64,000 nucleotides of DNA from Paguma larvata (taxonomy: Eukaryota > Chordata > Mammalia > Carnivora > Viverridae): NCBI GenBank assembly GCA_030068075.1, contig CM057836.1, positions 65,819,788 to 65,883,787 on the forward strand. The letters are read 5' to 3'. Under the pieces are notes generated by a model. That model saw only the letters and a program-made list of their open reading frames with translations, searched no databases and was not told the origin of the DNA. A program made the translations under genes and the position numbers. Below are positions 11,422 through 23,723 of the stretch, in pieces. Numbering within the stretch: position 1 is the first letter of the stretch; each line of letters opens with the position of its first letter.

Positions 11422-11679
11422 CTGCGAGTTTTTTGGAATTGTGAATATTCTTTTGAAATATGGCGCCCAGCTTAATGAACTTCATTTGGCATACTGCCTG
11501 AAGTATGAGAAATTTTTAGTATTTCGCTACTTCTTGAAGAAAGGTTGTCCACTGGCACCATGGAAACATATTTCTGAATTTATAAGTCATGCACTTAAAG
11601 CACAGACAACTTACAAGGAATGGCTGCCATCTCTCCTGCTTGCTGGTTTTGACCCACGGAATCTACTCTGCAGTTCATG
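11422..11679 (+). CDS. ASB3: ASB3 internal coding exon: region between ankyrin repeats and SOCS box
   Basis: The exon opens after GGAG with C, which joins GA of the previous exon to give Asp. It then encodes [20 protein letters not shown], through [20 protein letters not shown] to [19 protein letters not shown]. It ends with TG before the donor GTAAGA at 11680. Length is 258 bp with no stops or indels against remembered human ASB3. The first part ([19 protein letters not shown]) is the last ankyrin-like unit and the remainder is the helical linker leading to the SOCS box. The acceptor is unusual because its pyrimidine tract is a microsatellite. The open frame continuing to TAA at 11681-11683 is intron read-through only. 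Confidence 0.95.
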
Positions 11680-12315
11680 GTAAGAAGTCCTATCATAATG
11701 AAACTTTTCGTTTTGGAGTGAATATACTACCTTTGGTTTCTCCCAATTTCTTAAGATTCCCATTTGGGAGGAGGGTGTGTGTGTGTACGTGTGCATGTAT
11801 GTATGTATGCGTGTTTATTGATGTGATGGCTAGGTTGGGGTGAAAGAGTTGGGGGGGCTACTAATAGTGAGATTCAATATAAGAGTCCTGGAAAAGGTAA
11901 GAGGTGACTGGAAGGGACTAGAAATGGATGAATGCCAATGAATTCTTTGGAGAGAGCTATTCTACTTAGGCCATCTCTCATGCTCTTATGCCTGTGACAA
12001 ATGGTTGTAGCTGCTTTGGAGGTTTCTGTTATCCTTTCATCTCCTAGAGGGAATACTCTTGTCCTGTAGCATCTTGTCTATTTGAACTTCGTCTCCTTTA
12101 ATATAAATACTGATTTCTGAAGTAGCTGATAATATATGAAAGTTGACTCAGGATTTTTCTTGGATGAGAAGAGGAAACTGTTTCTGCTAGCCTCTAGCTT
12201 TTGCAAAAGTTACTTGTATCTAGGTGAGGCTGAGAAGGTGATTGTAGCAATGAAATACCTCTTTTGGCCTGATAATTCAAGTCAAATGAGAAAATAGAAT
12301 AAAAGTCTCTAGGAG

Positions 12316-12545
12316 GGGCACCTGGGTGGTTCAATCTGTTAGGCATGTGACTTTGGCTCAGTCATGATCTCGTGATCTGTGAATTTGAGCCTGGCACCAG
12401 GCTCGGTGCTGACAGCTTAAAGCCTGGAGCCCTCTTCGGATTCTGTGTCTCCCTCTCTTTCTGCCCTTCTCCCGCTTATGCGCGCGTGCTCGCTCTCTCT
12501 CTCTCTCTCTCTCTCAAAAATCAATAAACATTAAAAAAATTTTTT
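12316..12545 (+). mobile_element. CanSINE, plus, full length
   Basis: It has the head GGCACCTGGGTGG, B-box region, a long CT run at 12491-12515 and the tail CAAAAATCAATAAAC. The flanks AAGTCTCTAGGAG and AAGTATCTAGAGG form a diverged target duplication. Confidence 0.9.
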
Positions 12546-13284
12546 TAAAGTATCTAGAGGACATGGGTATTGTATAAAATTTGAATGAAACATCTCAATG
12601 GCTTCATTTTTGTTTCTCCAAAACTATCATTCACTAAAATAATGTTTAGGCAAATAGTAAATTCTACATTTCAGCAGAATTGTGCTGCTTTGATATCATG
12701 TTAAATTTGGGTTTTTCTTTTGAAAACAGTCCTCTTTGGGGTTCATGCAGGCAACAGGAGTGTTCTCTCCTTGTGCCTTGAGTTTGCATTTCTGGGGACT
12801 CTGTCTTTCACTTGGTGGCTTCTCTCTTTGCATATAATGAACCCGTCTCTATTTGGCAGGATTCTACTGTCTCACCTTTTTGTTACATCTGTCAATATAT
12901 AGAATTCAGAAATGTTTACTAAGTAGAGATTTTATTCTTAGGTCTATGATCCCCTTTGATACTAAGTGTTTCACATAATGCGGTTTGTAAGGAAAAACTG
13001 CTTTCTGGGAGGATGTTTGAGGAACAAAGAAGTAAAAGTTCAGGTACACACTCTAATTCTCACTTTACTTTTTGTTTATAGGTTACAACAGATTGAGTAC
13101 CTGGTTGTGTTTATTCCTTTTGCCAACAGCTGTTTAATATCCAGTTGTCTGTCAGATACTAATTTTTGCAATTCTCTCTATACCTTTTCTACATAACTTC
13201 ACAAAAATCCATTGTATTTTTTAGATAATTGAATGGAATGTAAAGATTATTGACAGTTCATTGAGACATCACTGATTTTTTAAA

Positions 13285-13494
13285 ATTATTTTTTAATATT
13301 TATTTTTTTATTTTATTTTAGAGAGAGAGAGAGTGGAAGTAGGGGAGAGAGACAGAGGCAGAGAAAGAATCTTAAGTAGGCTCCACGCTCCGCCCAGAGC
13401 CTGCTGCAGCGCTCGATCCCCTCACCCTGGTATCATGACCTGTGTGGAAATCATGAAATAGGATACTTAATTGACTGAGGCACCCAGGCAGGGG
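13285..13494 (-). mobile_element. CanSINE, minus
   Basis: T-rich tail, GA-rich body and head GAGGCACCCAGGC are visible. Matching flanks contain ATCACTG followed by TTTTTTAAAA on both sides (about 13269 and 13504). Confidence 0.85.
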
Positions 13495-14021
13495 CCCTAA
13501 AAAATCACTGTTTTTTAAAAAATTATTCATATATGCATATTTGTGTTAAATCCCCTTTATATGTGTGTGTGCGTGTGTGCACACACAAACCACTAAGATA
13601 GAAACACTTGCTAAGGATGCTGTATTTAGCTATTAACAAAGTTAATGAAGTACCCTTACCTGTTAGCTTAGTGAATTTTGTGGTCATGTCAGCTCCTGAC
13701 AGCTAGCCGCAGTTGCCTCTCACCTTTCCAGGATTCACTCCCCAACTGCTGCTGTAAATCCAGCCCAGCACGTGGGGCAGCTGTGGACAGTCCTGACAGT
13801 GTGTCCTCAGGGTACCCCGTCTCTTCTCAGCAGTCCTCTTGGTGTTCCTCCTCTGAAGCCACTGACTCCACTCTGTAGTACTTGACCATTAATTTTAGCC
13901 TTCACACTCCTGTCTGGTTTTTGGTTTCTTTCTTTAACCAACACATAGAATACTGCCTGACACAGTAAGCGCTATTTTAAATTTTTTACTGTATTCATTT
14001 AATATAAAATACAGTTGATTC

Positions 14022-14190
14022 TATTATCCTTATTTTACAGAGAAGCAAATTGATCCCAGGGTGTTTAACATACTTGCTCAAGCTCACACAGCTAGTAATT
14101 TACAAGTACTAGAATTTATCCTATAATGTGGCTGTCCTGTAGTGTGGCTCAAGTCTGTCTTTCTAACCACTGTGCTATGCTGCCTTAACC
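14022..14190 (-). repeat. MIR remnant, minus
   Basis: It resembles MIR in reverse: TTATCCTTATTTTACAGAGA, then CTTGCTCAAGCTCACACAGC (the conserved MIR core in reverse) and a TTCTAACCACTGTGCTATGC end. Confidence 0.75.
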
Positions 14191-16903
14191 CTGTTTGTCT
14201 GTATAGATACTGTAGTTATGTCACTTAATTTCAGGGTCCTTAATCCTTTGCCTAACCTAGGGGATGTATATGTGCCAGCTTTTCTTACTCCTAAATTAGC
14301 AAAAACCTATAGGGGGGAAAAATTAAAGGTTGCCCCTTTCCCTTTCCTCCTCAGCCAACTCCCTAGATGACTGAGAGAGAGAATTATTTAAGTTAATTCT
14401 TCCAGAAGGATTTGTAAAATAAACTCTTCCATCCTCAGTGCAGATACAGGACCCTCCCCCTCTCTTATGAATAGGCCATTTAAGAATCTCTCTGTGTTAA
14501 TATTTGTTGATATATCTCTGTGCTCTATATATTGAGTGTGTTGGGATAGAAAGGAGTTGAAAACCAGTATACTACAAATCGTTTTGAAGTAAGTTGTAAA
14601 ACTTTCATCTGTCTGGATGGAGAATGCCAGTTGTATATATTTTACTCCAAAGGAGTAACGTTAGTCACTTTATATTCATTAGAAAAATACGATGGAAAAT
14701 TTCACTTTAGCAATGAAAATGCTTAACATGGTCACATTTTTGTTCACTGATCTTTTATTGAATGGATATAGCTACTGTTTATGCTGAATATGATAAATGT
14801 TTTGCTTTCTTTGATCAAATTTACATTCAAAGAGTTGTTACAAGAAAAATTCTTCCATAAAAATTCCAATATGTTGTTAAAGTGGATTTTGGTTGTATCT
14901 TATTTATATCACATGTAAGCCTGTCACTTAATCTTTGTCATGTAAATTATAAATGTCTTTCCTAGTATTGCTTGCCTTAAACAGTTTTAAAAATGTATCT
15001 GGGTGAGTAATTGCCTGTCACAATATAATCTACAGGATTGAAATATTTTTTCAACTTTAAATGCAAGACTAGGTCCCCTCCCTGCCCTTGCCCAAATATA
15101 ATAGGTGGATAATAGGAAGTAAATGTCATCTGTGCATTTAGTTGATTAACTGTCACTCGTTTAGGATTGTACAACTGCTTTGTACAATATAATGGTCAAT
15201 GTAGTACAGTAACAATACATTTTTAGTGGCATTATCAGCTTTGGTAGAATAAACTCACCATTATATTAACTAAAGCTATATAAACAGATTTATTTCTCAT
15301 GTGTGTGTTTAGATAACTGCATAAAAATGACTTTGTGTTTGGTCACAGTGAGACTTAAAGCACAGTTAGGCAGAAAAATGAAACCATGAAAAAAGAAATA
15401 AGGAGCCAGAATTAAGTAATCTTTGGTGTGGGGTACTAGAAAGTTAAGGAGATTGTTTGCCTTTAAGTATATTGTACCATTTTATTTATTCTCAGTATTT
15501 CCTGATAAGTTGTGATTTCACTGAGAGCTTCCTGAGAAAGAAAATATTTTCCCAAAGCATTTGTGCTACACTTTGTTTCTCATGTATGCTTGCATATTGG
15601 AGAGTTAAGAATTGGGGAAACGATTTTCATACTCTAGTCAGTCATTTCAAGGACACTTTGACTCTGAATTACAAGATAGAGTTGTCTTTGAGATGACAAG
15701 TTGAGTATTATTCAGTTTCTCTCCTTTGCTTCTATCTTTTCCCCTTCTTTAGCCTTTTTTGCTCAGTAACGTCTTTAAAAAAGCAACCTTGAAAATAATT
15801 TCTGAAGTAATTACCAGAAACCCTAATCATTTTATTTTTCTTCAAACAGTGCAATTATGTAGGGGAGTGTTTAGCTGAGGATAAGATGGGTAATCTTGTT
15901 AGAATTAGAGTTCTCTTTAAGCTGGGACTAAATTTCACATGTACAATGTTTTCACGCAGTACTGAAAATTGCAATCCAGTTTTAGTAATATCAAATATTT
16001 ATGTAACATTTTGTACTTCTCAAAGTATGTTTACTATAATTTTTCATATTATTTTCTTAACTAGTCCCCTGAAACAGGCAGATGAAGTGTTACTTGCGTT
16101 TTAGAGACTGTGGTCTATGGCTTGAAGAATTTAGGCAACATGTCTGTAAGTAGTAGCAGTGGTGTTAGAAACCAGAACTCTTCTTAGAGCAGTCCTCCGT
16201 CCAGTAGGATTCAGGTGCTTATAAAATTTGGAGAAGTCTCTTTTGGCTATGTTGGTAAGAAATTCGATATAATTTGAAATACTAGGGGAGACCTGTTCTC
16301 TTGAACACTTTTCAGTCCTTAAGGCCAAAAGTTATTCTGGTACATCTTTTAGAACTGAATCTACAGTGCGGAAGGTTTCTCAGGGGAACAATAGTCCATC
16401 CCTGGGAATGGGACAGAAAATTGCCATCTCACCCATATACTCAGTTGAGTGATAGCTCTAGGTGTTTCAGGCTTTATCCTTTCAGGACTGTTAAATTGTA
16501 TGTCTATAAGGATGACCAGCCGAGGTTTAGCAAGATGATTCGAGTGGGAGGAGATTTTGACAAATCGACTGACACTTACTCATGCCTCTCCTTTCCTTAA
16601 CCCCTGCTCCTGAGGAATGGAAAGGAAAATTCCTGTCCTTCTACAAAAGTAGAGATTCTTTTGTCATCCATCGGACAAGGACACACAGAGTCCATTCATT
16701 TTGGACAAGTTTTGTAGGAACCTGTAAATGATTATTCATATCCACTGAACTTGCCTCCAGTTACACGAATGTTTTCTGTGCTCCAGTTTTTGCTCTTCCT
16801 TCTGTACTGAAATGTTGCGAGAAGAGTTAAGTGGTGTTTATTTTCAGGATGAACCCTTGGCGTCTTTTGAGTCTAATCCTATGTTAACTTCTTGCTAATA
16901 CAG

Positions 16904-17037
16904 GATTGACTCAGTCAGTGATGACATCCTTATCTTCACTTTGGAGTTTACTAATTGGAGGACACTTCGTCCAGTTATTAAAAGGAAGATCTCCACTCGT
17001 GCCTCAAACTCTTCTTGGGCTCTGCAGCAGCATGTTG
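16904..17037 (+). CDS. ASB3: ASB3 internal coding exon: linker before SOCS box
   Basis: G at 16904 joins TG of the previous exon to complete Trp. The exon then encodes [20 protein letters not shown] and ends [12 protein letters not shown] plus one base G before the donor GTAAGA at 17038. It is 134 bp with no stop. Compared with remembered human ASB3 (…ASNAWILQQHI) there is one extra residue (Ser-Ser for Ala region), an in-frame 3-bp difference. The stretch [12 protein letters not shown] also differs more from human than the other exons do. The splice phase requires two bases from the terminal exon, and these are present at 30948-30949 (giving Ala). Confidence 0.93.
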
Positions 17038-17449
17038 GTAAGAAAGTTCAATTTTAAACACATTCCACTACTTTCTCTTCTCTTCTTTAGCTGTGTTATA
17101 ATTTTAAGCGATCAGAGTCATTAAATTGGCATTAATTGCATTTTCTTTATGTGGGGAAAGGATGGGGCTGTGGTGGTGGTAGAGGAGGATTACAGTAATT
17201 TCCTTCAGTGGAAACATCTGATTTAATAAGTTTAACCTAAGGATAAAGAAAACCTTGTGTTTACTGGTATATTTTTATTTAATGGTGCCCTTTTATTTCT
17301 AATAAGGATTATGTAAACAAAAGTGAGTCCTAAAAATGTTGTTAGTGAATATTTAGTTTGTGGTCAGAAAAATGCCGAACCTTTATTTATTATTACCACC
17401 CTTCATTTATACCTCTTCCTTTATTTTATTATTATTTTTTGAATCCTTT

Positions 17450-17617
17450 TTAAAAAATATGTATTTTTTGAGAGAGAATTTGAGCGGGGGCGGGGGTGTG
17501 CAGAGAGAGACAGGGACAAATGATCTGACGTGGACTCTGCGTTGACAGCAGAGAACCCGATGTGGGACTCAAACCCACAAACTGTGAGATCTTGAGCTGA
17601 GCCACCCAGACGTCCCT
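17450..17617 (-). mobile_element. CanSINE, minus, diverged
   Basis: GAGAGAGAATTTGAGCGGGG body, AACCCACAAACTGTGAGATC and a shortened head GAGCCACCCAGACGTCCC. The segment corresponding to the usual CATGACCTGAGC has a small internal deletion. Confidence 0.82.
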
Positions 17618-18771
17618 TGATTGATACTTTAAATGACTGTTTTAACAAATTCTCAACTTACTCTCACTTATTAAAAATTTTTTAGAGCTAGTTAAAATAA
17701 AAAGCATGAAGTAGATCTTACACAAGGAAACCAGTTTAAACTAAACATAATATACTGCAATTCAGATTTAGTTTAGTTTAACTATAATTTGTTAACCAGA
17801 TTATATGTATAAAGCTAGGAAAATTTTTTCCTCTCTATCTTTGCATGAAATGTAGCTCTTCGTAAAACATGTTAAATAGGTTTTTAACAAGTAAACTTAA
17901 TGCATATGTAGAAATGTGTCTTGTAATTTCTTGGAAAATTACATTTAAGTAAATTTTCTCAATCAAAAACAGACATTCAGGAAAATATGCTCTTGTACTG
18001 AGGTGTATTCAAACTCTTAGAGAGTTTTCCGTTGGGAAAAAAAAAGCAATCTGCCTGGAGTCTGAGTATTTTCATACAGAATTTCTTTAATGATAATGTT
18101 GGAAAACTCACTTGCATTTAATTCTTAATGTTGAGAATTACATCTTCTTTTACTAATTAGGTATCTGAAGCAGTTGAGAACAAGTGTCTATTTAAAATAG
18201 ATAGAATATGGGACAATGGATTTGGGAACAAAAGTCAAATTAGGGAGCATATGCCAAACGGGAAAATTATTGCAGTGTATCAATTAGTAAAGATATGTGA
18301 GAGTTTACTCTGAAGACTTCAACATATGGCAGGTTTGTCCAGATGAAGGTAAAAATTGTGCATGGGTGCATTACCCTGCAGTAGGCTAAATCCATCAAGG
18401 GCTTCTTGTTTAATTAGGCCCTAGGTAGAGCTTGGGTAGGGTAATAATCATCATCCCTTAAGAGCATTTTATTTTGGCTAACGATTTGCAAAAGTCTTTC
18501 TCAGAGATATTAGTGTAGTTAATGCTTTTCTGGTCTGTTTCTCTAGCCAAGACCTCTTTTCTTGGTTTCATTCCCATATATCCAACTGCCTTTTGCACTT
18601 TTCCCCTTAGTATCTTGCATTTTAACATATCCAAAATTTGAACTTTCATTTTTCCTACTTGTCCTCCTGTTCCTTCTGTATCCTCGTTCAGGAAGTTAAA
18701 TGGTTTGGGAGTGCTGTTTATCCAGAAAGTGAGTTATCCTTGGCAGCTCTTTGTTACTTGTGTCTCCATAG

Positions 18772-18960
18772 CAGTGGTGCCCAGCAGGGATGGTTTTACT
18801 CCTGATATTTGACAATGTCTGCCAACATTTTTTGGTCGTCACAACTGGTAAGAACCTAGGAATGCTGCTAAACATCGCACAATGTGCAGGACAGCCCCCA
18901 TCCCCCAACAAAGAATTATCTGGTCTCAGTGGTCAGTAGAGCTGAGTTTGAGAAACTCTG
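18772..18960. mobile_element. MER20-like hAT-Charlie DNA transposon
   Basis: The ends CAGTGGTGCCCAGCAGG and GAGTTTGAGAAACTCTG, with the middle GACAATGTCTGCCAACATTT and CACAATGTGCAGGACAGCCC, match my memory of the MER20 consensus. It is non-autonomous with no transposase frame. Clear 8-bp target duplications are not preserved. Confidence 0.7.
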
Positions 18961-20744
18961 ATCTACACTGCTTCTTGGGTTGTCCGATTTTAAGAAGGCC
19001 TTTTATTCCTATCATGGAAAGCCTGTTTTAACCGTGTTCTTATTGCAGACTGCTTAGGAAAAGCTTGTGTTCTTCCTCATAGTTATTGGTCTCTCAAGGT
19101 ATTCTTTTTTGGTTCCTCCTCTGTAGACAATGGGAGCCATAACAGTGTCAGTAGGGCTGAGAGGAAAAGATACACCCATTTATTCAGCTGTCTGAATTTC
19201 TCTTCCTTTCTGTAGTTCAAGGCTCTCTCTCTTGATACACCCAACTTCCCTCTCCCTTCAGTTTCCAGGACACTTAATTATGTGTATTGGTTATCTTTAT
19301 TTGGATCTTGAGCTGCAGGTATTTTGGTGAGCAGAGGCATGGCCAAGGTTTTAACACCAATGAGAGTGAGCCGAGAAAAACAACTCTTTGACTCCCTCTC
19401 TAACTGTATGACAGTCATCCCTTCACCCACCTTCTCTAATAACTTATCGTGGTAGTAGAAACTACGCTGTCAATATATGTCCTTAAATTTTTTTGAAAAG
19501 ATGCTTGCAGCCCAATGCCTAGTAGTAAGCCCCTAGATAATTTCAGCTCCCTAGTTCCTTTAGGTTTAACAGTATCTGTCCCAAGGAAAATATTTTCTCT
19601 ATTTTTTTTTCTTCTTGGCCCTTTTCAAGTCTTAGGGATGCCATGTCCTTGGTCAATATTTTCCTTTCCTTACCTTTTTACCTTTTTTCTTCATAAGGAA
19701 ATAGCAGCATGCTCTGGTAGTTTACAAATAAAAAAGAGAGCTCGTCTCTTATTCCTCCTCTTTTAATCATGAAGTCAGATCTCTCTTCAAAAAGTTTTTT
19801 TTTTGTTGTTGTTTTGTTGGGCTTTTGTTGTTGTTGCTTGCATCAGAAAGAAAATGTATACCAGGTAAAATTTATTGACTGCAGCTTTAATGACAATTTT
19901 TTTTAAATCGTATGCCTTATATATACAACTCTTGGAAACATCATTTTAACCACATAGAAGTAGACTTCGTAATAAAAAAATTTGCCAAACTTCGGCCAGC
20001 TGTCCCAAATAAATCGAAGTAATTAAATCTTAGGGCTAAAAGCACTTGGCTTTAGTTCATCTCCACTTTAATGATCAAATATGTACAATTCTGTCCAGAG
20101 GATTATATGCATCTGGATTCTATAAAGAATCTAAAAGGCCACAGGAAGCTCTCTTGATATATTCATTTCAGTGTTCTTCTGCTTTGTTCTAAAAAGGATT
20201 TAAAATCACTTATACATGTAGATTATCACAAACGAGAAAATCAGAAGTTAAAAGTGGAAGCAAAAGAAAAATGAAAAGTAAACTTGGCAATGGGTATAAA
20301 ATGGTGTCAGGGAAAACACAGCATGGTAATCTGAAACTTGCCTGTGGACAGACTGTAAGTTTGGTTCCGACTGAGCTCTCTAGTCATTGACATTAGGTTA
20401 CAGAGGTTACATAAGATTAAACAAATTATACTCACAAATATTCTTGAATGTGGTAATGACAGTTTCCTAGACAATATCTTTATAGCCATGGTTTCTTGGG
20501 ACTTTATTTTACCAGTCATCAATGTTTACTGTTGCTATCAGACTAAACCATAATTCAGCAAAAGTAGTTCTTAGGGATCAGTATGATGTCATGCAGGTAC
20601 TGGGGTATCTGTGATTCTGACTTGACCAGGGCTAGATTTGTAATATCTGGAGGAGTGGATGACCTATTTGTACTTTGAGTACTTCTCTTTAAATACTATA
20701 TTTTTCAACTCAATATTTTATAAAAGTTCATTTATATAATCTCT

Positions 20745-20943
20745 ATACCCTGTATGGGGCTCTAACTCATGACCCCAAGATTAAGAATTGCATGCTTTTT
20801 GGACTGAACCAGCCAGGTGCCTGTCTCACCTCTAGTTTGTTGTTGTTGTTGTTAGATAATCTCTACACCCAACATGAGGCATGAACTCATGACTCTGAGA
20901 TCAAGAGTTGCCTGCTCTACCAACTGAGCCAGCTAGGTGCCCC
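20745..20943 (-). mobile_element. Two tandem short tRNA-derived SINEs, minus
   Basis: Two tRNA-like copies lie head to tail: 20745-20824 (CTCTATACCCTGTATGGGGC … CCAGCCAGGTGCC) and 20853-20943 (CTCTACACCCAACATGAGGC … GAGCCAGCTAGGTGCCCC). They are separated by a short TTG repeat. Both lack the GA-rich body of the longer CanSINEs. Confidence 0.75.
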
Positions 20944-20961
20944 TCAACTCTATTTTTTAAT

Positions 20962-21161
20962 CAAAAAAATTTTTTTTCTTAATTTTAGAGAATGAGAGAG
21001 AGCATGGAGGAGAGGGACAGAAAGCAGGAGAGAGAGAAGTCCAAGCAGGCTCCATTCTCAGCCCATTGCCCAACATGGGGCTCAATTCCACAACCCTGGA
21101 ATCATGACCTGATCCTAAATCAAGAGTCAGACACTCAACCGACAGCCACACAGGCACCCCT
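20962..21161 (-). mobile_element. CanSINE, minus
   Basis: T-run, GAATGAGAGAGAGCATGGAG body, CATGACCTGATCC and the head CACACAGGCACCCC. It is the third SINE of a same-orientation cluster starting at 20745. Confidence 0.88.
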
Positions 21162-21639
21162 TAACTTAAATTTTAATAGTAATAGTTAGCAATAAGTCTA
21201 AAATTATATTAGCCAAGAAGTATCAGAGTGCAGCTATTTTGTGTTGCAGATTGAGTTGAGAAAATACTTTTATGAGATTGATGAGCTTTAAAGTAGAAGC
21301 AAAACAAAAATGGAAAGTAAAGGTTGATTTGTGATAGACCAAGTATTCTATTTGTGCAACCCAAGGAACATGAGGGCTCCTTGCTAAATACGGTAGGCGG
21401 AGCAAGTATCCACAACCACAGTTTCCTCTGAAACTGAGCAATGCTTGTAGTTTGGAGCAATGCTCCTTTCTCATGTACTTTTCATGATAAACCATTGTAG
21501 TAAGTATACCAAGCTCACTACATGTAGCAACTTTTTTTAAGAGATGTTAAATTTGCAGTTACAAATTGAAAAATAACTACTAGAAACAATTTAAGTTTAG
21601 CCATAGTTGATCTATAATCCTTTCTGGTAATAATTTTTT

Positions 21640-21735
21640 CTACAGCTTTATTGAGATATAATTGACATAAAACATTGTGTAAGTTTGAAGTATACCTTTT
21701 TGATAATAATTAACTAGCATTCCAGTTGTCTACTC
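21640..21735. mobile_element. Old L1 3'-end fragment
   Basis: CTTTATTGAGATATAATTGA is the hallmark of mammalian L1M 3'-terminal sequence. It is followed by decayed sequence. Boundaries and orientation are uncertain. Confidence 0.55.
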
Positions 21736-21869
21736 AAGCCGTTTGTAGTTTAAGGTAATAAAATGTATCCAGTTTTAAACGAATACTTTTCTGTTATCTA
21801 TAGCAAGAGTGTATATCTTGTGCAAAAGGTGAATCTTCTATCTTGGAAGATAACATCTTTTTTTTTTTA

Positions 21870-22095
21870 ACCCCCTCAGATTTTTATTAAAATTCCAGTT
21901 AGTTAACATAAAGTACAGTATTGGTTTCAGGAGTAGAATTCAGTGATTCATCCCTTAGATACAACACCCAGTGCTCATCATAACAATTGCCCTCCTAATG
22001 CCCATTACCCATCTTAAATTCCACATATAAGTGAAATCATATGGTATCTGTCTTTTTCTGACTGATTTTGCTTAGCAGAATATGCTGTAGCTCCA
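21870..22095 (-). mobile_element. L1 3'-end fragment, minus
   Basis: It contains the same family features as the L1 at 9358-10152: the ACACCCAGTGCTCATC block, CCTAATGCCCATTACCCATC and ATATGGTATCTGTCTTTTTC (ORF2 C-terminus/3' UTR in reverse), with part deleted between them. A SINE follows at once. Confidence 0.75.
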
Positions 22096-22097
22096 TA

Positions 22098-22217
22098 TCT
22101 TTTTTTTTTAAGTTTATTTATTTTTTAGTAATCTCTACACCCAATATGGGGCCCAAACTCATGACCTAGAGATCAACAGAACCTTGCTCTACTGTCTGAG
22201 CTGTCCAGGCACCCCTC
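22098..22217 (-). mobile_element. Short tRNA-derived SINE, minus
   Basis: T-run, then CTCTACACCCAATATGGGGC, CTCATGACCTAGAGATC and GAGCTGTCCAGGCACCCC. The GA-rich body is absent, as in the pair at 20745-20943. Confidence 0.75.
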
Positions 22218-22479
22218 AAGCTGTATCTTATATATCATGAAGTTACTTGTTAAAAAGATGGGAGATGTGGCACAACCTTATTTCAGGCAAATGGGGAGAA
22301 TTTGTAACTGCAAATATAGGTATCTCTTAAAATAGGTTTTTACATGTAGTCAGCTTGGCGTACTTACTACAATGGTTTATCATTCTACTTCAACTCTCAT
22401 GGCAGTGATATGGTTCAGTTTCTGCATGGACATCAGGCAAAGTGAAAATAGTTAAAAATTAAATAGACACACTTCCACC

Positions 22480-22570
22480 ACTTTCTCACTTTAGAGAAGT
22501 TCCTTAAATCTCTGAGTCTCAGTATCTTCAATTGAAAAAAGGGATAATAACAGAACCTGCCTCATATCAA
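22480..22570 (+). repeat. MIR remnant, plus
   Basis: TTCCTTAAATCTCTGAGTCT followed by GGGATAATAACAGAACCTGC resembles the MIR core and 3' part. The following 350 bp looks like further old repeat that I cannot classify. Confidence 0.6.
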
Positions 22571-23687
22571 GAGATTTTGTCATTCTGGCAGAGATAGATC
22601 TCAGCTAATTGAGTGCTGCTTCAATTTTCCTTTTCCTTGGAACAGAGGAAGACTGCATTTTCCAGACTTGATTATCATGTGAATGGTGTAAGCGATCAAA
22701 GATCGCTAGGTGTGAGCTCTCTATGCTCCCATTTTTCTTACTGAGGAAATAGGCAAGCCATGATTGAGATGGTGGTGAGACAAGGTGGAAGTTACGTGAA
22801 ACACTGAGACATCATTTCAGGACACCTGCTCTAGAGAATCACCTGGCCTGAGGATGATTTTGCATGAGGCAGAAATAAACCTTTGTTGTGTTAAGATACT
22901 GGTTTTTAGGATTTATATGTTACCATAGCACGACCTAGCCGGTAACCAAGTTAACCCATAACCAGATCCTGTCCCTGAGTCCATGACCAAGGAAAAGTCA
23001 AAAAAAGCTACAAGTAAGGTAGTGATATACTTAGTAATGAGTATTAATACAAATGCTCTGTGGTGGAATAGTTCAACTGAAACCTACCTGCTTCTTATTT
23101 TAAACATTGATTTGCAAAACCCCAACTTGCAGTTTTTAGATAAAATGTTCAATAAATTGAAAGGTCTCTAAATGTGGTAGGGATCTGGAAAATAATGTGG
23201 AGTAGAGAGTTGCCCTTTTAAAACTACAGGAAAAATGGTTACAGGGGCTGTGCCCATAGAATTAATAAAGCTCAGTTTTTGGTGAGACTCAGAAGCCACT
23301 ATTCACAGTGGTTTTTAACTCTAGAGGCATTTCCTCTGGATGAGATATTTATCACTAAGAACCCCAACAGTAATTGTCTTTCATCTTGAAAAATTAAACA
23401 TATGATCTTCTATTTATAGAGTAGGAAACTTGACCTCCAAGATTCCTGCCATATTGTTGGCCTTCATAACTTCAGCAGAATCACCCCTTGATTAACAATA
23501 TTCTACAGACTGCCCTTACTGTTAGATTTAAGAGCCAGACTTAGTTTTGTTTTGTTTTTTTAATGAGAAATTCATAGTTAACTTAAAATTTTAACAAGAT
23601 TCCATCTGCCCATTTATAATTTTAGCTTCACACAGCCTCTTACTAATTCAAGCATAGCTTCATATAGCTTCTTACTAATCTGCATGG

Positions 23688-23688
<1 letters not shown>

Positions 23689-23722
<34 letters not shown>
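23689..23722 (+). repeat. (TG)n microsatellite
   Basis: About 17 uninterrupted TG units. Confidence 0.95.

Positions 23723-23723
<1 letters not shown>

Larger units (their letters stand above)
11680..16903 (+). other. ASB3: ASB3 intron (5.2 kb)
   Basis: The intron runs from donor GTAAGA at 11680 to acceptor CAG at 16901-16903. It contains two SINEs, one MIR and a TG tract at 13560-13586. A GC-richer patch at about 13672-13880 carries an open but unrecognised frame. From 14200 to 16890 I see only AT-rich sequence without a recognisable repeat or gene. Confidence 0.75.

Noticed and set aside
11282..11485. Minus-strand Lys/Glu/Arg-rich ORF
   Set aside because: It is the translated CTTC/CTTT microsatellite opposite an ASB3 exon, not a gene.
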